DNA of 64,000 nt from Pseudoips prasinana (lineage: Eukaryota > Arthropoda > Insecta > Lepidoptera > Nolidae), in assembly GCA_951640165.1 (NCBI GenBank), contig OX621240.1, positions 40,118,713 through 40,182,712 on the forward strand, read 5' to 3'. Positions 45,563-56,400 of this stretch are shown here, in pieces; positions within the stretch are counted from its first letter, which is position 1; the number at the start of each line of letters is the position of its first letter. Below the pieces are notes generated by a model that worked only from the letters and a program-made list of their open reading frames with translations, searched no databases and had not been told where the DNA came from. Made by a program: the position numbers and the translations under genes.

Positions 45563-47689
45563 ATGCCGAAACCTGCGCGGGATGCCCTCGGGCATTTCGT
45601 AAAAAAAGGCCCTTCTCAGGGCCAACCCAAAGGCCCTTCTCAGGGCCAACCCAAAGGCCCTTCTCAGGGCCAACCAAAAGGCCTTTCTCAGGGCCAACCA
45701 CAAGGCCCTTCTCAGGGCCAACGCGACGCGTCGGCGTCGGAAGGCAGAGCCTTCTACGGAGGGAGAGCGGGCGATTTGTCGGACTCCGACATTGAGTCCG
45801 TAGCGTCGGATGCCAGCTCTATGGCGATCGATCCTCGATCAAGATCGGCATCGAGGAAGCGGACCTTTCTCAAGGTCGTGTCCGATGGCTCCTCGGGCTC
45901 GGGTTCGGCTCGGGTTAAGGAGCCAAAGAAGATAAAGGCCAAAAAGGCAACAACAGCGGCAGACACCCACGATGTGGGCTTAGCCGACGCCCAGCGCGAG
46001 CTGGACCTGGCACGGCGGGAGCAGCTCCAGCAAGAGCTGGAGGAGCGGGTTGCGGCCAGGGAGGAACGGGCACGCGTTGCTCGTGCCAAGGCCGACTACG
46101 GTGCGGCCCGCGTCCTGTACGCGAACCACTCCCTGGCCGAACTGGAGAAGATGGCCTTGGAGGACGAAGAGGCGATCGTGGAGGTCGCCGCCAAGTCCTC
46201 GCATCTGAAGGGGACTTTCCAGAAGTCCCTCAGATGCCGGGCCGCCAGCATGCGTGGCATCGTCGCGGAGCTGGTGGACCGCAAGGCCAGCGATGAAACG
46301 CGGCAACTGCAGGCGAAGGTAGATCGCCTGCAGTCGGAGGTCAGCCAGCTGCATCAGAAGCTGGCTGAAGCCACGGCCCGGCCATCCCAAGCCGAGCCCA
46401 GACCTGCGGCAGAGGGCCTCGCTCCCTCCTCCGGCCTTGAGGACATCCTCCGCAAGGCTATGGAGGAGCAGAGGGTCTTCGTCAGGGCCTGCCTGGCGGG
46501 AATAGAGGACCGGCTCCTGCCGGAGAAACGCCTCCGACCGCCACTTGCGGCGGATAAGAGGCGAGAGGAGCCGGTGACCTCCCAGAGGGAGGACGCCCTT
46601 CTCCCTTCCACCACCCCGACCAACCAGCAGGGCTGGACGAAGGTGGTCGGTAAGGGGAAGGGCAAAGGCAAAAGGACGGCACCTGTTGTCCCTGCCGTCC
46701 CCGCCACCACCACTCCCAGCCAGTCGAAGCTGACTGGTAAGGGAAAAGGGAAGGGGAAAACCACCCCCCCAGCCGCCTCCCCCACCGCCCCTGCCGGTCC
46801 GTCACAGACGACTGGCAAGGGAAAGGGGAAGGGTTCGACCCCAGCCGGTGTCAGGAGGAACTTGGTTCCTCCCAAGACCGCAGCCGTCGTGATGACGCTC
46901 ACCGCGGAGGCTGCGGAGCGGGGCGAGACATACGCGTCCGTAATGTTGCGGGCGCGTGCCAATGCCGATCCAACCAAACTGGGGATCGGCAAAGTCTCGT
47001 GCCGCCGGACGCAGGCTGGGGCTCGAATTTTTGAGTTCCCTGGCGCCGAGGGCGCGAACAACGCGGACCTCTTCGCAGCGAAGCTGCAGGAGGTCATCGC
47101 GAACTCGGCGAAGGTGGCCAGGCCGGTGAAGTCGGCGGCCATGGAGGTGACGGATCTGGACGACTCCGTCACCAAGGAGGAGGTGGTGGCAGCGATCGCA
47201 GCCATTGGGGGTTGCGAAGTCGCAGCGGTGCAGGGCGGGGGCATCAGGCCCGGGCGCGGCGGCATGGGCACCATTCGCCTTGAGTGCCCAGTCGCCGCTG
47301 CCAAAGCCGTCCTCGAAAAGGGACGGCTCGCCGTCGGCTTCAGCTCGGCTGCGGTCCGGGCCCTTGAGGACCAGCCTCTGCGGTGTTACCGGTGCTTCGG
47401 CATCGGTCACACCCGAGCCCTCTGTCCGTCCAGCATTGACAGGGCGGACAGTTGTTACCGCTGCGGCAAGGAGGGCCACAAATCCGCCTCCTGCATGGCC
47501 GCCGCGCCGCACTGCGCAGTTTGTGCCGCCAGTGGTCGCCCTGCGGGCCACATTATGAAGGGGAGGAATTGCAGTCCTCCCCTTAAGAAGGGCAAAGCCC
47601 AGGCTCCGACCCGGCCTGTCGCTGCCACCGCCGTCCCAGTGGCTGGGACCTCAGCGGCTGTGGAGGAGGAGGGTGCGATGTCCTACTAA
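45563..47689 (+). CDS. ORF1, mosaic Gag-like protein (708 aa)
   Basis: Open from ATG 45563 (MPKPARDALGHFVKK). Five GPSQGQ units; the fourth is GLSQGQPQ through a CCT to CTT change that leaves a G-U pair in the hairpin stem. From SEGRAFYGGRAGDLSD to SQLHQKLAEATARPSQAE it follows U3. From PRPAAEGLAPSSGLEDILRKAMEEQRVFVRACLAG it follows U5. The switch lies between 46357 and 46387. It shares LEDQPLRCYRC with U2, U8 and U11 at the zinc-knuckle end and has KSASCMAAAPHC like U10. It ends AMSY. Confidence 0.93.
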   Translation: MPKPARDALGHFVKKGPSQGQPKGPSQGQPKGPSQGQPKGLSQGQPQGPSQGQRDASASEGRAFYGGRAGDLSDSDIESVASDASSMAIDPRSRSASRKRTFLKVVSDGSSGSGSARVKEPKKIKAKKATTAADTHDVGLADAQRELDLARREQLQQELEERVAAREERARVARAKADYGAARVLYANHSLAELEKMALEDEEAIVEVAAKSSHLKGTFQKSLRCRAASMRGIVAELVDRKASDETRQLQAKVDRLQSEVSQLHQKLAEATARPSQAEPRPAAEGLAPSSGLEDILRKAMEEQRVFVRACLAGIEDRLLPEKRLRPPLAADKRREEPVTSQREDALLPSTTPTNQQGWTKVVGKGKGKGKRTAPVVPAVPATTTPSQSKLTGKGKGKGKTTPPAASPTAPAGPSQTTGKGKGKGSTPAGVRRNLVPPKTAAVVMTLTAEAAERGETYASVMLRARANADPTKLGIGKVSCRRTQAGARIFEFPGAEGANNADLFAAKLQEVIANSAKVARPVKSAAMEVTDLDDSVTKEEVVAAIAAIGGCEVAAVQGGGIRPGRGGMGTIRLECPVAAAKAVLEKGRLAVGFSSAAVRALEDQPLRCYRCFGIGHTRALCPSSIDRADSCYRCGKEGHKSASCMAAAPHCAVCAASGRPAGHIMKGRNCSPPLKKGKAQAPTRPVAATAVPVAGTSAAVEEEGAMSY
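45608..45719 (+). repeat. 24-bp tandem repeat in U9 ORF1, 5 units
   Basis: Five units. The fourth has GGCCTT pairing with AGGGCC through one G-U, so the stem survives an amino-acid change (Pro to Leu). Confidence 0.95.
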
Positions 47690-50600
47690 TGGGTAGAGTC
47701 GAACATCGCATCCTCCAGGCGAACACCAACCACTGCAGAGCGGCCCAGGATCTGCTGATGCAGACTGTGGCCGAGTGGTTGGTGGACGTGGCGGTGGTCG
47801 CCGAGCCGTACTCGGTACCTGGCCGTTGGCTGGGTGATCGAGACGGCTTGGTGGCGTTGGTGTCGCGGCCTGCCACGGACTCCCCTCCCCTCTCGCTTTT
47901 AGAGAGGGGTCCGGGATACGTGGCCGCCGCGTGGGGAGAAATAGCCCTGGTCGGGGTCTATTTCTCCCCAAACCGCCCTCTAAGGGACTTCGAGAACTTT
48001 CTCGAAGTCCTTACGGCAGTCGTCGGGAGGGCGGCACCACGTCAGGTCGTCGTGTTAGGCGACCTAAACGCCAAGTCGGTGGCCTGGGGCAATTCAGCGG
48101 CGTCCTGTAACGTCCGGGGGCGCGCCGTCGAATTTTGGTCGGCTTCGTGCGGCGTGTCCCTCCTAAACAGGGGGGATGTTCAGACGTGTGTGCGGCAACG
48201 GGGAGGGTCAGTGGTGGACGTGTCGTTCGCCACCCCCGTGCTAGCCGCCCGCGTCGTGAACTGGCGGGTGGAGATGGTGGAGACCCTGTCGGACCACCGA
48301 TATGTGCGGTTCGACATCTCCACCCAGAGCCCGCGGGGGATGGCCCGCTCGGGCCAATCTCCCTTCCCGCGGTGGGCTCTCACCCGCCTGGACCGGGAGG
48401 CAGCCCAGGAGGCTGCGTTCCTTCGGGACTGGCTCTCGCCCCCTGTTGAGGTCACGGACGTGGACGCCGCAGCGGTTCAGCTGCGGGGGTCCCTGACCGA
48501 GGTGTGCAACTCCAGCATGCCTCGGTCTCGCCGTCCGCCTCCCCGTCGCGCCGTTTATTGGTGGACGGGGGAGCTGACGGCGCTACGGGCCGCGTGCGTG
48601 GAGGCCAGGAGGGCCTACACGCGGAGTCGGCGGCGCACCAGCCGATGTCAGGCTGAGGAGGACCGCCTCTACGCCTCTTACCTAGAGGCAAAGACGGTCC
48701 TCAAGTCGGAAATGTGCGCCGCCGAGGACTCGGCAAAGGCCGAGATGCTGGAGGGCCTCGACAGGGATCCGTTTGGGAGGCCGTATAAGCAGGCGCGGAG
48801 CCAGCTGCGCCCTTACGGTCCCCCATTAGCGGAGACCCTAGAGCCGGCGTTGCTGGATGGGGTGGTTCGGTCACTGTTTCCGCGCAGGACCGACTTCACC
48901 CCACCAACGATGAACCCCCCGCTGGGGGGGGTGGTGGCTTCGCCGGAGGAGGAGGTCCCTCCAGTATCGGTGGAGGAATTTCGCGCGGGGGTTCTGTCCC
49001 TCCGCGCGAAGAAGACGGCCCCTGGACCGGATGGTGTCCCCGCACGGGTGGTGGCCATCGCGGCGTCCCTCATGGAGGAGAGGTTTCGGGACCTCTTCAG
49101 CGCGTGCCTGACGGCTGGGAGGTTCCCGAAAATCTGGAAGGAGGGGCAGCTTTGCCTGCTCCGGAAGGAGGGACGCCCGGTGGACTCCCCCTCGGCATAC
49201 CGGCCCATCGTTCTGCTCGATGAGGTCGGTAAATTGTTCGAGGGGATCATCGCCACCCGGCTTAATAGCCAGTTGCGGGAGGTAGGGCCAGACCTGTCGG
49301 ACGCCCAGTTCGGGTTTCGACAGGGGCGTTCGACGGTCGACGCGGTGGCCCTACTCAGGGGCCAAGTGCAGGAGGCGGTTGGAGCTGGGGACGGAGTGTT
49401 GGCGGTGTCGTTCGACATCGCCAACGCCTTCAACTCCGTGCCCCACTCGACCATATTGGAGGCACTCCGGTACCACGGAGTGCCCCAATATCTGCGGGTG
49501 ATCCTGGCCAACTACCTGGAGGACCGGGAGGTCCTCCTGGCGGACAGGACGGCCAGGATCAGGCGCTACGGCGCGGAGTCCGGTGTTCCACAGGGTTCGG
49601 TGCTAGGGCCCCTCTTGTGGAACATCGGATTCGATTGGCTGCTGCGCGGCACCCTCCTCCAGGGCACGAGTGTCATCTGCTACGCGGATGACACTCTCCT
49701 CGTTGCCCGGGGGAGGGATTTTAGGGAGGCGGCCTGTCTGGCCTCAGCTGGCGGATCCTTAGTGGCAGGTAGGATCCGCCAGCTTGGTTTGAGGGTGGCG
49801 CTGAACAAGACCGAGGCCGTGTTCTTTCACGGGCCTCGGCAGCGCTGCCCTCCTGACGCCCACATCGTGGTGGAGGGCGTCCGGATAGGGGTCGGGGCCC
49901 AGATGAAGTATCTGGGCCTCGTGCTGGACAGCAGGTGGCGCTTCGGCCCGCACTTCAGCGGGCTGTCGACGCGCCTGCTAAAAGCCGCGGACGCCCTCTC
50001 GTGGCTCCTCCCGAACCTGGGCGGGCCCAAGGAGCGATGCCGGCGCCTCTATGCCGGCATCCTCAAAAGCATGGCCCTATATGGGGCTCCCATCTGGGCG
50101 GACTCCCTCCACAGGAGGGAGAATGCAACCGCCATCCGCAGGCCCCAACGGGCCATTGCACAGCGGGTGGCGCGAGCCTACCGCTCGGTGGGCTTCGCGG
50201 CGGCGTGCGCTCTGGCCGGCACCCCTCCATGGGAATTGGAGGCATGGGTGCTCGCCAGAGTGTACGAATGGGTGGCGCGGCGTAGGGCGCTGGGTGAGCG
50301 CCCCGCCGCGCAAGAGCGGGAGGCCGTGCGGCGGGAGGCGAGGGACGCAATCGTCCTTCACTGGACACGAGACCTCGCCTCCGCCACCTTTGGTCGCCGG
50401 ACGCTGGACGCGCTCGGTCCAGTCCTGCGGGACTGGCTCGAGCGCCCCCACGGTTTCCTCTCTTTCCGTCTGGTGCAGGTGTTGTCCGGGCATGGCTGCT
50501 TCGGAACGCACCTGCATCGGATCCAGAGGGAGGAGACCCCGGCGTTCCACAACTGTGGAGCCGCGGAGGACACGGCGCAGCACACCCTCGAGGTGTGCCC

Positions 50601-50859
50601 AGCCTGGGCTGAGCTGCGCCGTGCCCTGACAGATGTGGTCGGGATGGACCTCTCACTTCCCAGTGTGGTGAACTCCATGCTGGGGAGTGAGGAGGCTTGG
50701 GCGGCGGTTGCCTCCTTTTGCGAGAATGTCATGTCGCAAAAGGAGGCGGCGGAGCGCGCGCGGGAGGATGATCCTCTCGCGCCGCCGCTCCGCAGGCGAA
50801 GAAGGGGTGGGAGACGGCGGTTGTACGATCGTCGCCTCCCTCCTTCTGGTGGTGATTAG
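47689..50859 (+). CDS. ORF2 lacking one zinc ligand (1056 aa)
   Basis: Open, with endonuclease and reverse-transcriptase motifs intact. The C-terminal zinc motif reads AFHNCG instead of ACHxCG: the first Cys (position 953 in this copy) is Phe through TGC to TTC near 50545. The remaining C, H and C are present. This motif is thought to be needed for RNA or target interaction in R1-clade ORF2, so the copy may be impaired. It shares EWVARRRALG and EAVRREARDAIVLHWTRD with U10, and has DVQTCVRQ for DVHTCVRQ. Confidence 0.94.
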   Translation: MGRVEHRILQANTNHCRAAQDLLMQTVAEWLVDVAVVAEPYSVPGRWLGDRDGLVALVSRPATDSPPLSLLERGPGYVAAAWGEIALVGVYFSPNRPLRDFENFLEVLTAVVGRAAPRQVVVLGDLNAKSVAWGNSAASCNVRGRAVEFWSASCGVSLLNRGDVQTCVRQRGGSVVDVSFATPVLAARVVNWRVEMVETLSDHRYVRFDISTQSPRGMARSGQSPFPRWALTRLDREAAQEAAFLRDWLSPPVEVTDVDAAAVQLRGSLTEVCNSSMPRSRRPPPRRAVYWWTGELTALRAACVEARRAYTRSRRRTSRCQAEEDRLYASYLEAKTVLKSEMCAAEDSAKAEMLEGLDRDPFGRPYKQARSQLRPYGPPLAETLEPALLDGVVRSLFPRRTDFTPPTMNPPLGGVVASPEEEVPPVSVEEFRAGVLSLRAKKTAPGPDGVPARVVAIAASLMEERFRDLFSACLTAGRFPKIWKEGQLCLLRKEGRPVDSPSAYRPIVLLDEVGKLFEGIIATRLNSQLREVGPDLSDAQFGFRQGRSTVDAVALLRGQVQEAVGAGDGVLAVSFDIANAFNSVPHSTILEALRYHGVPQYLRVILANYLEDREVLLADRTARIRRYGAESGVPQGSVLGPLLWNIGFDWLLRGTLLQGTSVICYADDTLLVARGRDFREAACLASAGGSLVAGRIRQLGLRVALNKTEAVFFHGPRQRCPPDAHIVVEGVRIGVGAQMKYLGLVLDSRWRFGPHFSGLSTRLLKAADALSWLLPNLGGPKERCRRLYAGILKSMALYGAPIWADSLHRRENATAIRRPQRAIAQRVARAYRSVGFAAACALAGTPPWELEAWVLARVYEWVARRRALGERPAAQEREAVRREARDAIVLHWTRDLASATFGRRTLDALGPVLRDWLERPHGFLSFRLVQVLSGHGCFGTHLHRIQREETPAFHNCGAAEDTAQHTLEVCPAWAELRRALTDVVGMDLSLPSVVNSMLGSEEAWAAVASFCENVMSQKEAAERAREDDPLAPPLRRRRRGGRRRLYDRRLPPSGGD

Positions 50860-51180
50860 CGGGCGACAGGCGCGGGGGCGCCTTCGCTCGCATTGCACTA
50901 ATCACCACCCTCGTCGGGCGGGAACGGCCGAGCACTCACGGTCGTTCCCGGGCTCCTCCACTTAGGGAGGGGCGTGCGGGCCCCGCTGTAAAGGCGGGCG
51001 GTCGTCGGTGGGGGACTGGACGTAAAGGCTGTGCCGGTTTCCCAGTCCTCCTCCAAATAGACGATGCGGGAGTGCCGCTGGGTTATTTTAGTGGGTATGC
51101 CGGAGTAGCCGGAGAGTCCCACATAACCCGTCCATCCCCCAATGGGCGGGTATGCGTAACGCATTTTTTCCCAGCGCAAA

Positions 51181-51214
<34 letters not shown>
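50860..51214 (+). other. U9 3' UTR and poly(A)
   Basis: Non-coding with 33 A (51182-51214). Confidence 0.85.
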
Positions 51215-51216
<2 letters not shown>

Positions 51217-51228
51217 TTAGGTTCGCCA
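51215..51228 (+). repeat. Telomeric spacer with CGCCA tail (U9/U10)
   Basis: GGTTAGGTTCGCCA. The CGCCA is neither telomeric nor part of the common GGGGAACC 5' end. It recurs before U11 and U12. Confidence 0.88.
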
Positions 51229-51379
51229 GGGGAACCACCCCACAGTGCTTGCGTCCACGTCGCGTTCCCCGGAAACGTCCCAGTTCTGACCACCGTAACG
51301 GAGTGGCAGACTGGGTACGGCTAAAGTGCACTGTGCATCGTAGCTACCTATTGCGTTGAGAGCTACGAATACTGCGGAA
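51229..51379 (+). promoter_or_regulatory. U10 5' UTR
   Basis: 151 bp. Pre-ATG hairpin CGTAGCT (51339-51345) with AGCTACG (51361-51367): the fifth pair is G-C where U1 has A-T. Confidence 0.75.
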
Positions 51380-53479
51380 ATGCCAAAACCAGCGCGGGAT
51401 GCCCTCGGGCATTTTGTGAAAAAAGGCCCTTCTCAGGGCCAACCCAAAGGCCCTTCTCAGGGCCAACCCAAAGGCCCTTCTCAGGGCCAACCAAAAGGCC
51501 CTTCTCAGGGCCAACGCGACGCTTCCTTAGCGTCGGATGAAGGCAGGGCCTTTTACGGCGGGCAGGTGGACTCCGACGATGAGTCCATTGTATCAGATGC
51601 GGACTCGATGGTGGTCGTGGATTCGCGATCGCGATCCGCGTCCCGAAAGCGAAAGACCTTTCTAAAGGATGGGTCGGATGGCTCCTCGGGCTCAGGCTCG
51701 GCGAAGGAGCCTAAACGGAAGGTGAAGGCCAAAAAGGCGGCGGATACCCACGACGTGGGTTTGGTTGATGCCCAGCGCGAGCTGGACCTGACTCGGCGGG
51801 AGCAGCTCCAGCAAGAGCTGGAGGAGCGGGTTGCGGCCCAGGAGGAACGGGCGCGCGCCGCCCGTGCCAAGTCCGGGTACGGTGCGTCTCGCGTGATGTA
51901 CTCGGACCACTCCCTGGCCGAACTGCAGAGGATGGCCTTGGAGGACGAGGAGGCGATCGTGGAGGTCGCCGCCAAGTCCTCGCATCTGAAGGGGACTTTT
52001 CAGAAGTCCCTCAAATGCCGGGCCGCCAGCATGCGTGGCATCGTCGCGGAGCTGGTGGACCGCAAGGCCAGCGACGAAACGCGGCAACTGCAGGCGAAGG
52101 TAGATCGCCTGCAATCGGAGGTCAGCCAGCTGCACATGAAGCTGGCTGAAGCCACGGCCCGGCCATCGCAAGCCGAGCCCGGACCTGCGGCGGAGGGTCT
52201 TGCCTCCTCCACCGGCCTTGAGGATGTCCTCCGCAAGGTGATGGCGGAGGAGAGGGCCTTCGTGAGGGCCTGCCTAGCGGGCATTGAGGACCGGCTCTTG
52301 CCGGCGAAAGTCGTTCGACCGCCGCTTGCGGCGGACAGAAGGCGAGAGGAGCCGGTGCCTAGCTCCACGAGGGAGGACGCCCTTCTCCCTTCCACCACCC
52401 CGACCAACCAGCAGGGCTGGACGAAGGTGGTTGGTAAGGGCAAGGGCAAGGGAAAAAGGACGGCAGCTGTCGTCCCTGCCGTTCCCGCCACCACCACTCC
52501 CAGCCAGTCGCGGCCAGCTGGCAAAGGGAAAGGGAAGGGGAAGAGGAAGAGCACCCCTCCAGCCCCAGCCGTCCCCGCCACCACCCCTGCTGGTCAGTCG
52601 ACTGGCACGGGAAAGGGGAAGGGTTCGACCCCAGCCGGTGTCAGGAGGAACTTGGTTCCTCCCAAGACCGCGGCCGTCGTGGTGACACTCACCGCGGAAG
52701 CCGCGGAGCGGGGAGTGACGTACGCGTCCATGTTGGTGCGGGCGCGTGCCAGTGCCGATCCCACCAAATTGGGGATCGGCAAAGTGTCATGCCGCAAGAC
52801 ACAGGCTGGGGCTCGTATCTTCGAGTTCCCGGGGGCGGAGGGCGGAAAAAATGCGGACCTCTTCGCAGAAAAGCTGCAAGAGGTCATTGCGGACGACGCG
52901 AAGGTGGCCAGGCCGGTGAAGTCGGCGGCCTTCGAGGTGGCGGATCTGGACGACTCCGTCACCAAGGAGGAGGTGGTGGCAGCAGTCGCAGCCATTGGGG
53001 GCTGCACAGTCGCAGCGGTGCAGGGCGGGGGCATCAGGCCCGGGCGCGGCGGCATGGGCACCATTCGCCTGGAGTGCCCAGTGGCCGCAGCCAGAGCCGT
53101 CCTCGAGAAGGGACGGCTCGCCGTCGGCTTCAGCTCAGCTGCGGTCCGGGCACTTGAGGCCCAGCCGCTGAGGTGCTACAAGTGCTTCGGCATTGGCCAC
53201 ACCCGGGCCCTCTGTCCGTCCACTGTCGACAGGACGGACAGTTGTTACCGCTGCGGCAAGGAGGGCCACAAATCCGCCTCCTGCATGGCCGCCGCGCCGC
53301 ACTGCGCAGTTTGTGCCGCCAGTGGCCGCCCTGCGGGCCATATAATGAAGGGGAGGAACTGCAGTCCTCCCCTTAAGAAGGGGAAAGTACAGGCGCCGAC
53401 CCGGCCTGTCGTTGCCACCGCCGTCCCAGTGGCTGGGACCTCAGCGGCTGTGGAGGAGGGGGGTGCGATGACCGACTAA
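51380..53479 (+). CDS. ORF1, Gag-like protein (699 aa)
   Basis: Open from ATG 51380 (MPKPARDALGHFVKK); the shortest intact ORF1. Four GPSQGQ repeats. Three residues are missing before the conserved ADTHDVGL (KAKKAADTHD instead of KAKKATTAADTHD). The Gly-Lys tract has an Arg (GKGKGKRKS). The first zinc knuckle begins CYKCFGIGH, as in U11. All three knuckles keep their ligands. Gly-Glu in AAERGETYA is replaced by AAERGVTYA. Confidence 0.93.
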   Translation: MPKPARDALGHFVKKGPSQGQPKGPSQGQPKGPSQGQPKGPSQGQRDASLASDEGRAFYGGQVDSDDESIVSDADSMVVVDSRSRSASRKRKTFLKDGSDGSSGSGSAKEPKRKVKAKKAADTHDVGLVDAQRELDLTRREQLQQELEERVAAQEERARAARAKSGYGASRVMYSDHSLAELQRMALEDEEAIVEVAAKSSHLKGTFQKSLKCRAASMRGIVAELVDRKASDETRQLQAKVDRLQSEVSQLHMKLAEATARPSQAEPGPAAEGLASSTGLEDVLRKVMAEERAFVRACLAGIEDRLLPAKVVRPPLAADRRREEPVPSSTREDALLPSTTPTNQQGWTKVVGKGKGKGKRTAAVVPAVPATTTPSQSRPAGKGKGKGKRKSTPPAPAVPATTPAGQSTGTGKGKGSTPAGVRRNLVPPKTAAVVVTLTAEAAERGVTYASMLVRARASADPTKLGIGKVSCRKTQAGARIFEFPGAEGGKNADLFAEKLQEVIADDAKVARPVKSAAFEVADLDDSVTKEEVVAAVAAIGGCTVAAVQGGGIRPGRGGMGTIRLECPVAAARAVLEKGRLAVGFSSAAVRALEAQPLRCYKCFGIGHTRALCPSTVDRTDSCYRCGKEGHKSASCMAAAPHCAVCAASGRPAGHIMKGRNCSPPLKKGKVQAPTRPVVATAVPVAGTSAAVEEGGAMTD
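51425..51512 (+). repeat. 24-bp tandem repeat in U10 ORF1, 4 units
   Basis: Four units, all stems intact. Confidence 0.95.
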
Positions 53480-56400
53480 TGGGTAGGGTCAAACATCGCA
53501 TCCTCCAGGCGAACACCAACCACTGCAGAGCGGCACAGGATCTGCTGATGCAGACTGTGGCCGAGTGGTTGGTGGACGTGGCGGTGGTCGCCGAGCCGTA
53601 CTCGATACCTGGCCGTTGGCTGGGTGATCGAGACGGCTTGGTGGCGTTGGTGTCGCGGCCTGCCACGGACTCCCCTCCCCTCTCGCTTTTAGAGAGTGGT
53701 CCGGGATACGTGGCCGCCGCGTGGGGAGAAATAGCCCTGGTCGGGGTCTATTTCTCCCCAAACCGCCCTCTAAGGGACTTCGAGAACTTTCTCGAGGTCC
53801 TTACGGCAGTCGTCGGGAGGGCGGCACCACGTCAGGTCGTCGTGTTGGGCGACCTGAACGCCAAGGCGGTGGCCTGGGGCAACCCAGCGGCGTCCTGTAA
53901 CGTCCGGGGGCGCGCCGTCGAATTTTGGGCGGCTTCGTGCGGCGTGTCCCTCCTGAACAGGGGGGATGTTCACACGTGTGTGCGGCAACAGGGAGGGTCA
54001 GTGGTGGACGTGTCGTTCGCCACCCCTGTGCTAGCCACACGCGTCGTGAACTGGCGGGTGGAGATGGTGGAGACCCTGTCGGACCACCGATATGTGCGGT
54101 TCGACATCTCCACCCAGAGCCCGCGGGGGATGGCCCGCTCGGGCCAATCACCCTTCCCGCGGTGGGCTCTCACCCGCCTGGACCGGGAGGCAGCCCTGGA
54201 GGCAGCGTTCCTCGAGGACTGGCTCTCACCCCCTGTGGAGGGCACGGACGTCGACGCCGCAGCGGTTCGGCTCCGGGGGTCCCTGACCGAGGTGTGCAAT
54301 TCCAGCATGCCTCGGTCTCGCCGTCCGCCTCCCCGTCGCGCTGTTTATTGGTGGACGGCGGAGCTGGCGGCGCTCCGGGCCGCGTGCGTGGAGGCCAGGA
54401 GGGCCTACACGCGGAGTCGGCGGCGCACCAGCCGATGTCAGGCGGAGGAGGACCGCCTCTACGCCTCTTACGTAGAGGCAAAGACGGTCCTCAAGTTGGC
54501 AATGTGCGCCGCCGAAGACTCGGCAAAGGCCGAGATGCTGGAGGGACTCGACAGGGATCCGTTTGGGAGGCCATATAAGCTGGCGCGGAGCCAGCTGCGC
54601 CCTTGTGGCCCCCCACTAACGGAGACCCTAGAGCCGGCGTTGCTGGATGGGGTGGTTCGGTCGCTGTTTCCGCGCAGGACCGAATTCACCCCACCAACGA
54701 TGAACCCCCCACTGGGGGGGGTGGTGGCTTCGCTGGCAGAGGAGGTCCCTCCGGTTTCGGCGGAGGAATTTGGCGCGGGGGTTCTTTCCCTCCGCGCGAA
54801 GAAGACGGCCCCTGGACCGGATGGCGTCCCCGCACGGGTGGTGGCCATCGCGGCGTCCCTCATGGAGCAGAGGTTTCGGGACCTCTTCAGCGCGTGTCTG
54901 ACGGCTGGGAGGTTCCCGAAACTATGGAAGGAGGGGCAGCTTTGCCTGCTCCGGAAGGAGGGACGCCCGGTGGACTCCCCCTCGGCATACCGGCCCATCG
55001 TTCTGCTCGATGAGGTCGGTAAACTGTTCGAGGGGATCCTCGCCACCCGGCTTAACAGCCATTTGCGGGAGGTAGGGCCGGACCTGTCGGACGCCCAGTT
55101 CGGCTTTCGACAGGAGCGTTCGACGGTCGACGCGGTGGCCCTACTCAGGGGCCAAGTAAAGGAGGCGGTCGAGGCTGGGGACGGAGTGTTGGCGGTGTCG
55201 TTCGACATCGCCAACGCGTTCAACTCCGTGCCCCACTCGACCATATTGGAGGCACTCCGGTACCACGGAGTGCCCCAATATCTGCGGGTGATCCTGGCCA
55301 ACTACCTGGAGGACCGGGAGGTCCTCCTGGCGGACAGGACGGCCAGGATCAGGCGCTACGGCGCGGAGTCCGGTGTTCCACAGGGTTCGGTGCTAGGGCC
55401 CCTCTTGTGGAACATCGGATTCGATTGGCTGCTGCGCGGCACCCTCCTCCAGGGCACGAGTGTCATCTGCTACGCGGATGACACTCTCCTCGTTGCCCGG
55501 GGGAGGGATTTTAGGGAGGCGGCCTGTCTGGCCTCAGCTGGCGGATCCTTAGTGGCAGGTAGGATCCGCCAGCTTGGTTTGAGGGTGGCGCTGAACAAGA
55601 CCGAGGCCGTGTTCTTTCACGGGCCTCGGCAGCGCTGCCCTCCTGACGCCCACATCCTGGTGGAGGGCGTCCGGATAGGGGTCGGGGCCCAGATGAAGTA
55701 TCTGGGCCTCGTGCTGGACAGCAGGTGGCGCTTCGGCCCGCACTTCAGCGGGCTGTCGACGCGCCTGCTAAAAGCCGCGGACGCCCTCTCATGGCTCCTC
55801 CCGAACCTAGGCGGGCCCAAGGAGCGATGCCGGCGCCTCTATGCCGGCATCCTCAAAAGCATGGCCCTATATGGGGCTCCCATCTGGGCGGACTCCCTCC
55901 ACAGGAGGGAGAATGCAACCGCCATCCGCAGGCCCCAACGGGCCATTGCACAGCGGGTGGCGCGAGCCTACCGCTCGGTGGGCTTCGCGGCGGCGTGCGC
56001 TCTGGCCGGCACCCCTCCATGGGAATTGGAGGCATGGGTGCTCGCCAGAGTGTACGAATGGGTGGCGCGGCGTAGGGCGCTGGGTGAGCGCCCCGCCGCG
56101 CAAGAGTGGGAGGCCGTGCGGCGGGAGGCGAGGGACGCAATCGTCCTTCACTGGACACGAGACCTCGCCTCCGCCACCTTTGGACGCCGGACGCTGGACG
56201 CGCTCGGTCCAGTCCTTTGGGACTGGCTCGAGCGCCCCCACGGTTTCCTCTCTTTTCGTCTGGTGCAGGTGTTGTCCGGGCATGGCTGCTTCGGAACGCA
56301 CCTGCATCGGATCCAGAGGGAGGAAACCCCGGCGTGCCACGAGTGTGGAGCCACGGAGGACACGGCGCAGCACACCCTCGAGGTGTGCCCAGCCTGGGCT

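Larger units (their letters stand above)
45406..51214 (+). mobile_element. U9: full-length SART/TRAS-like element
   Basis: Complete, both ORFs open, 33 A. ORF1 is a join of U3-like and U5-like sequence, and ORF2 has lost one zinc ligand. Confidence 0.95.
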
